Of a stretch of 5,725 bases of DNA, positions 5,569-5,725 are shown in pieces. The stretch lies in the NCBI GenBank assembly GCA_937916075.1, contig CALGHW010000326.1, positions 1 through 5,725 on the forward strand, read 5' to 3'. Source of the DNA: an uncultured Prevotella sp. GTDB lineage: Bacteria; Bacteroidota; Bacteroidia; Bacteroidales; Bacteroidaceae. Position 1 is the stretch's first letter. Every line of letters starts with the position of its first letter. The position numbers and the translations under genes were made by a program. The notes below the pieces were generated by a model. It had not been told where the DNA came from, did not search any database, and worked only from the letters and a program-made list of their open reading frames with translations.

Positions 5569-5725
5569 TGTTATGGGATTTTGATATATTTTGCTAACTA
5601 TGATTGAAGACGACCGACAGAAACGTCGCACCGAGCGGAGGGCGCAACGGGCGGAGATAGTGTCGTTCGTGTCCATCGCTATTCCCTTTCTTGTTTTGTT
5701 GTTGGATAATATATCGGACGCTTAC
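5569..5725 (-). other. Upstream region of the operon; coding status unclear
   Basis: Read on the minus strand, three possibilities compete. One frame runs from the edge for 14 codons to TAG at 5679-5681, 2 nt before ATG 5676, and could be the C-terminus of a preceding gene. A second is open from the edge to TAG at 5594-5596, 25 nt before ATG 5568. The third is the in-frame 36-codon extension of the initiator-like gene. The stretch 5597-5670 is G/C-rich like coding DNA, whereas both candidate starts have A-rich leaders. No convincing Bacteroidales promoter (TAnnTTTG with an upstream TTTG) was seen. Confidence 0.3.

Overview
The window looks like part of the early (replication and recombination) region of a temperate phage, prophage or related integrated element. 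The likely host is a member of the Bacteroidales with fairly high G+C. This rests on three things: gene content (an initiator-like winged-helix protein, a phage-type Rad50/SbcC-like ATPase, a RecT annealase and an MBL-fold hydrolase), resemblance of two proteins to families I know mainly from Bacteroidales mobile elements, and A-rich leaders without consistent Shine-Dalgarno sequences before most starts. The host call is an inference.

All credible genes lie on the minus strand and are tightly packed, so they probably form one operon read from right to left. In transcription order: (1) a replication-initiator-like protein (5568-4603); (2) a 291-aa protein of unknown function, overlapping it by 80 nt (4682-3807); (3) a very small possible ORF (3794-3717); (4) a 57-aa basic protein (3703-3530); (5) a Rad50/SbcC-like ATPase with Walker A, a CxxC hook and long coiled coils (3497-1506); (6) a RecT single-strand annealing protein (1487-591); (7) an MBL-fold hydrolase cut by the left edge (550-1). 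No promoter or strong terminator is visible, and both operon ends seem to lie outside the window.

The most interesting structure is inside the initiator gene. Six copies, some imperfect, of the 8-mer GTGTTCAC (GTGAACAC on the coding strand) lie in two clusters of three, each with an exact 12-bp period (5131-5162 and 5222-5253). A very AT-rich segment with a 9-bp-arm hairpin sits between them, and a second AT-rich island flanks them. The two clusters are read in different reading frames of the same gene, so the repetition seems to be kept for its DNA sequence rather than for the protein. This is what an iteron-type origin embedded in its own initiator gene, as in lambda O, would look like.

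The downstream genes form a plausible recombination set. RecT needs resected ends. No RecE, lambda-Exo or YqaJ-type exonuclease is in the window, but a Rad50-like ATPase and an MBL-fold protein with a complete HxHxDH motif flank RecT. Together they may supply the resection step.
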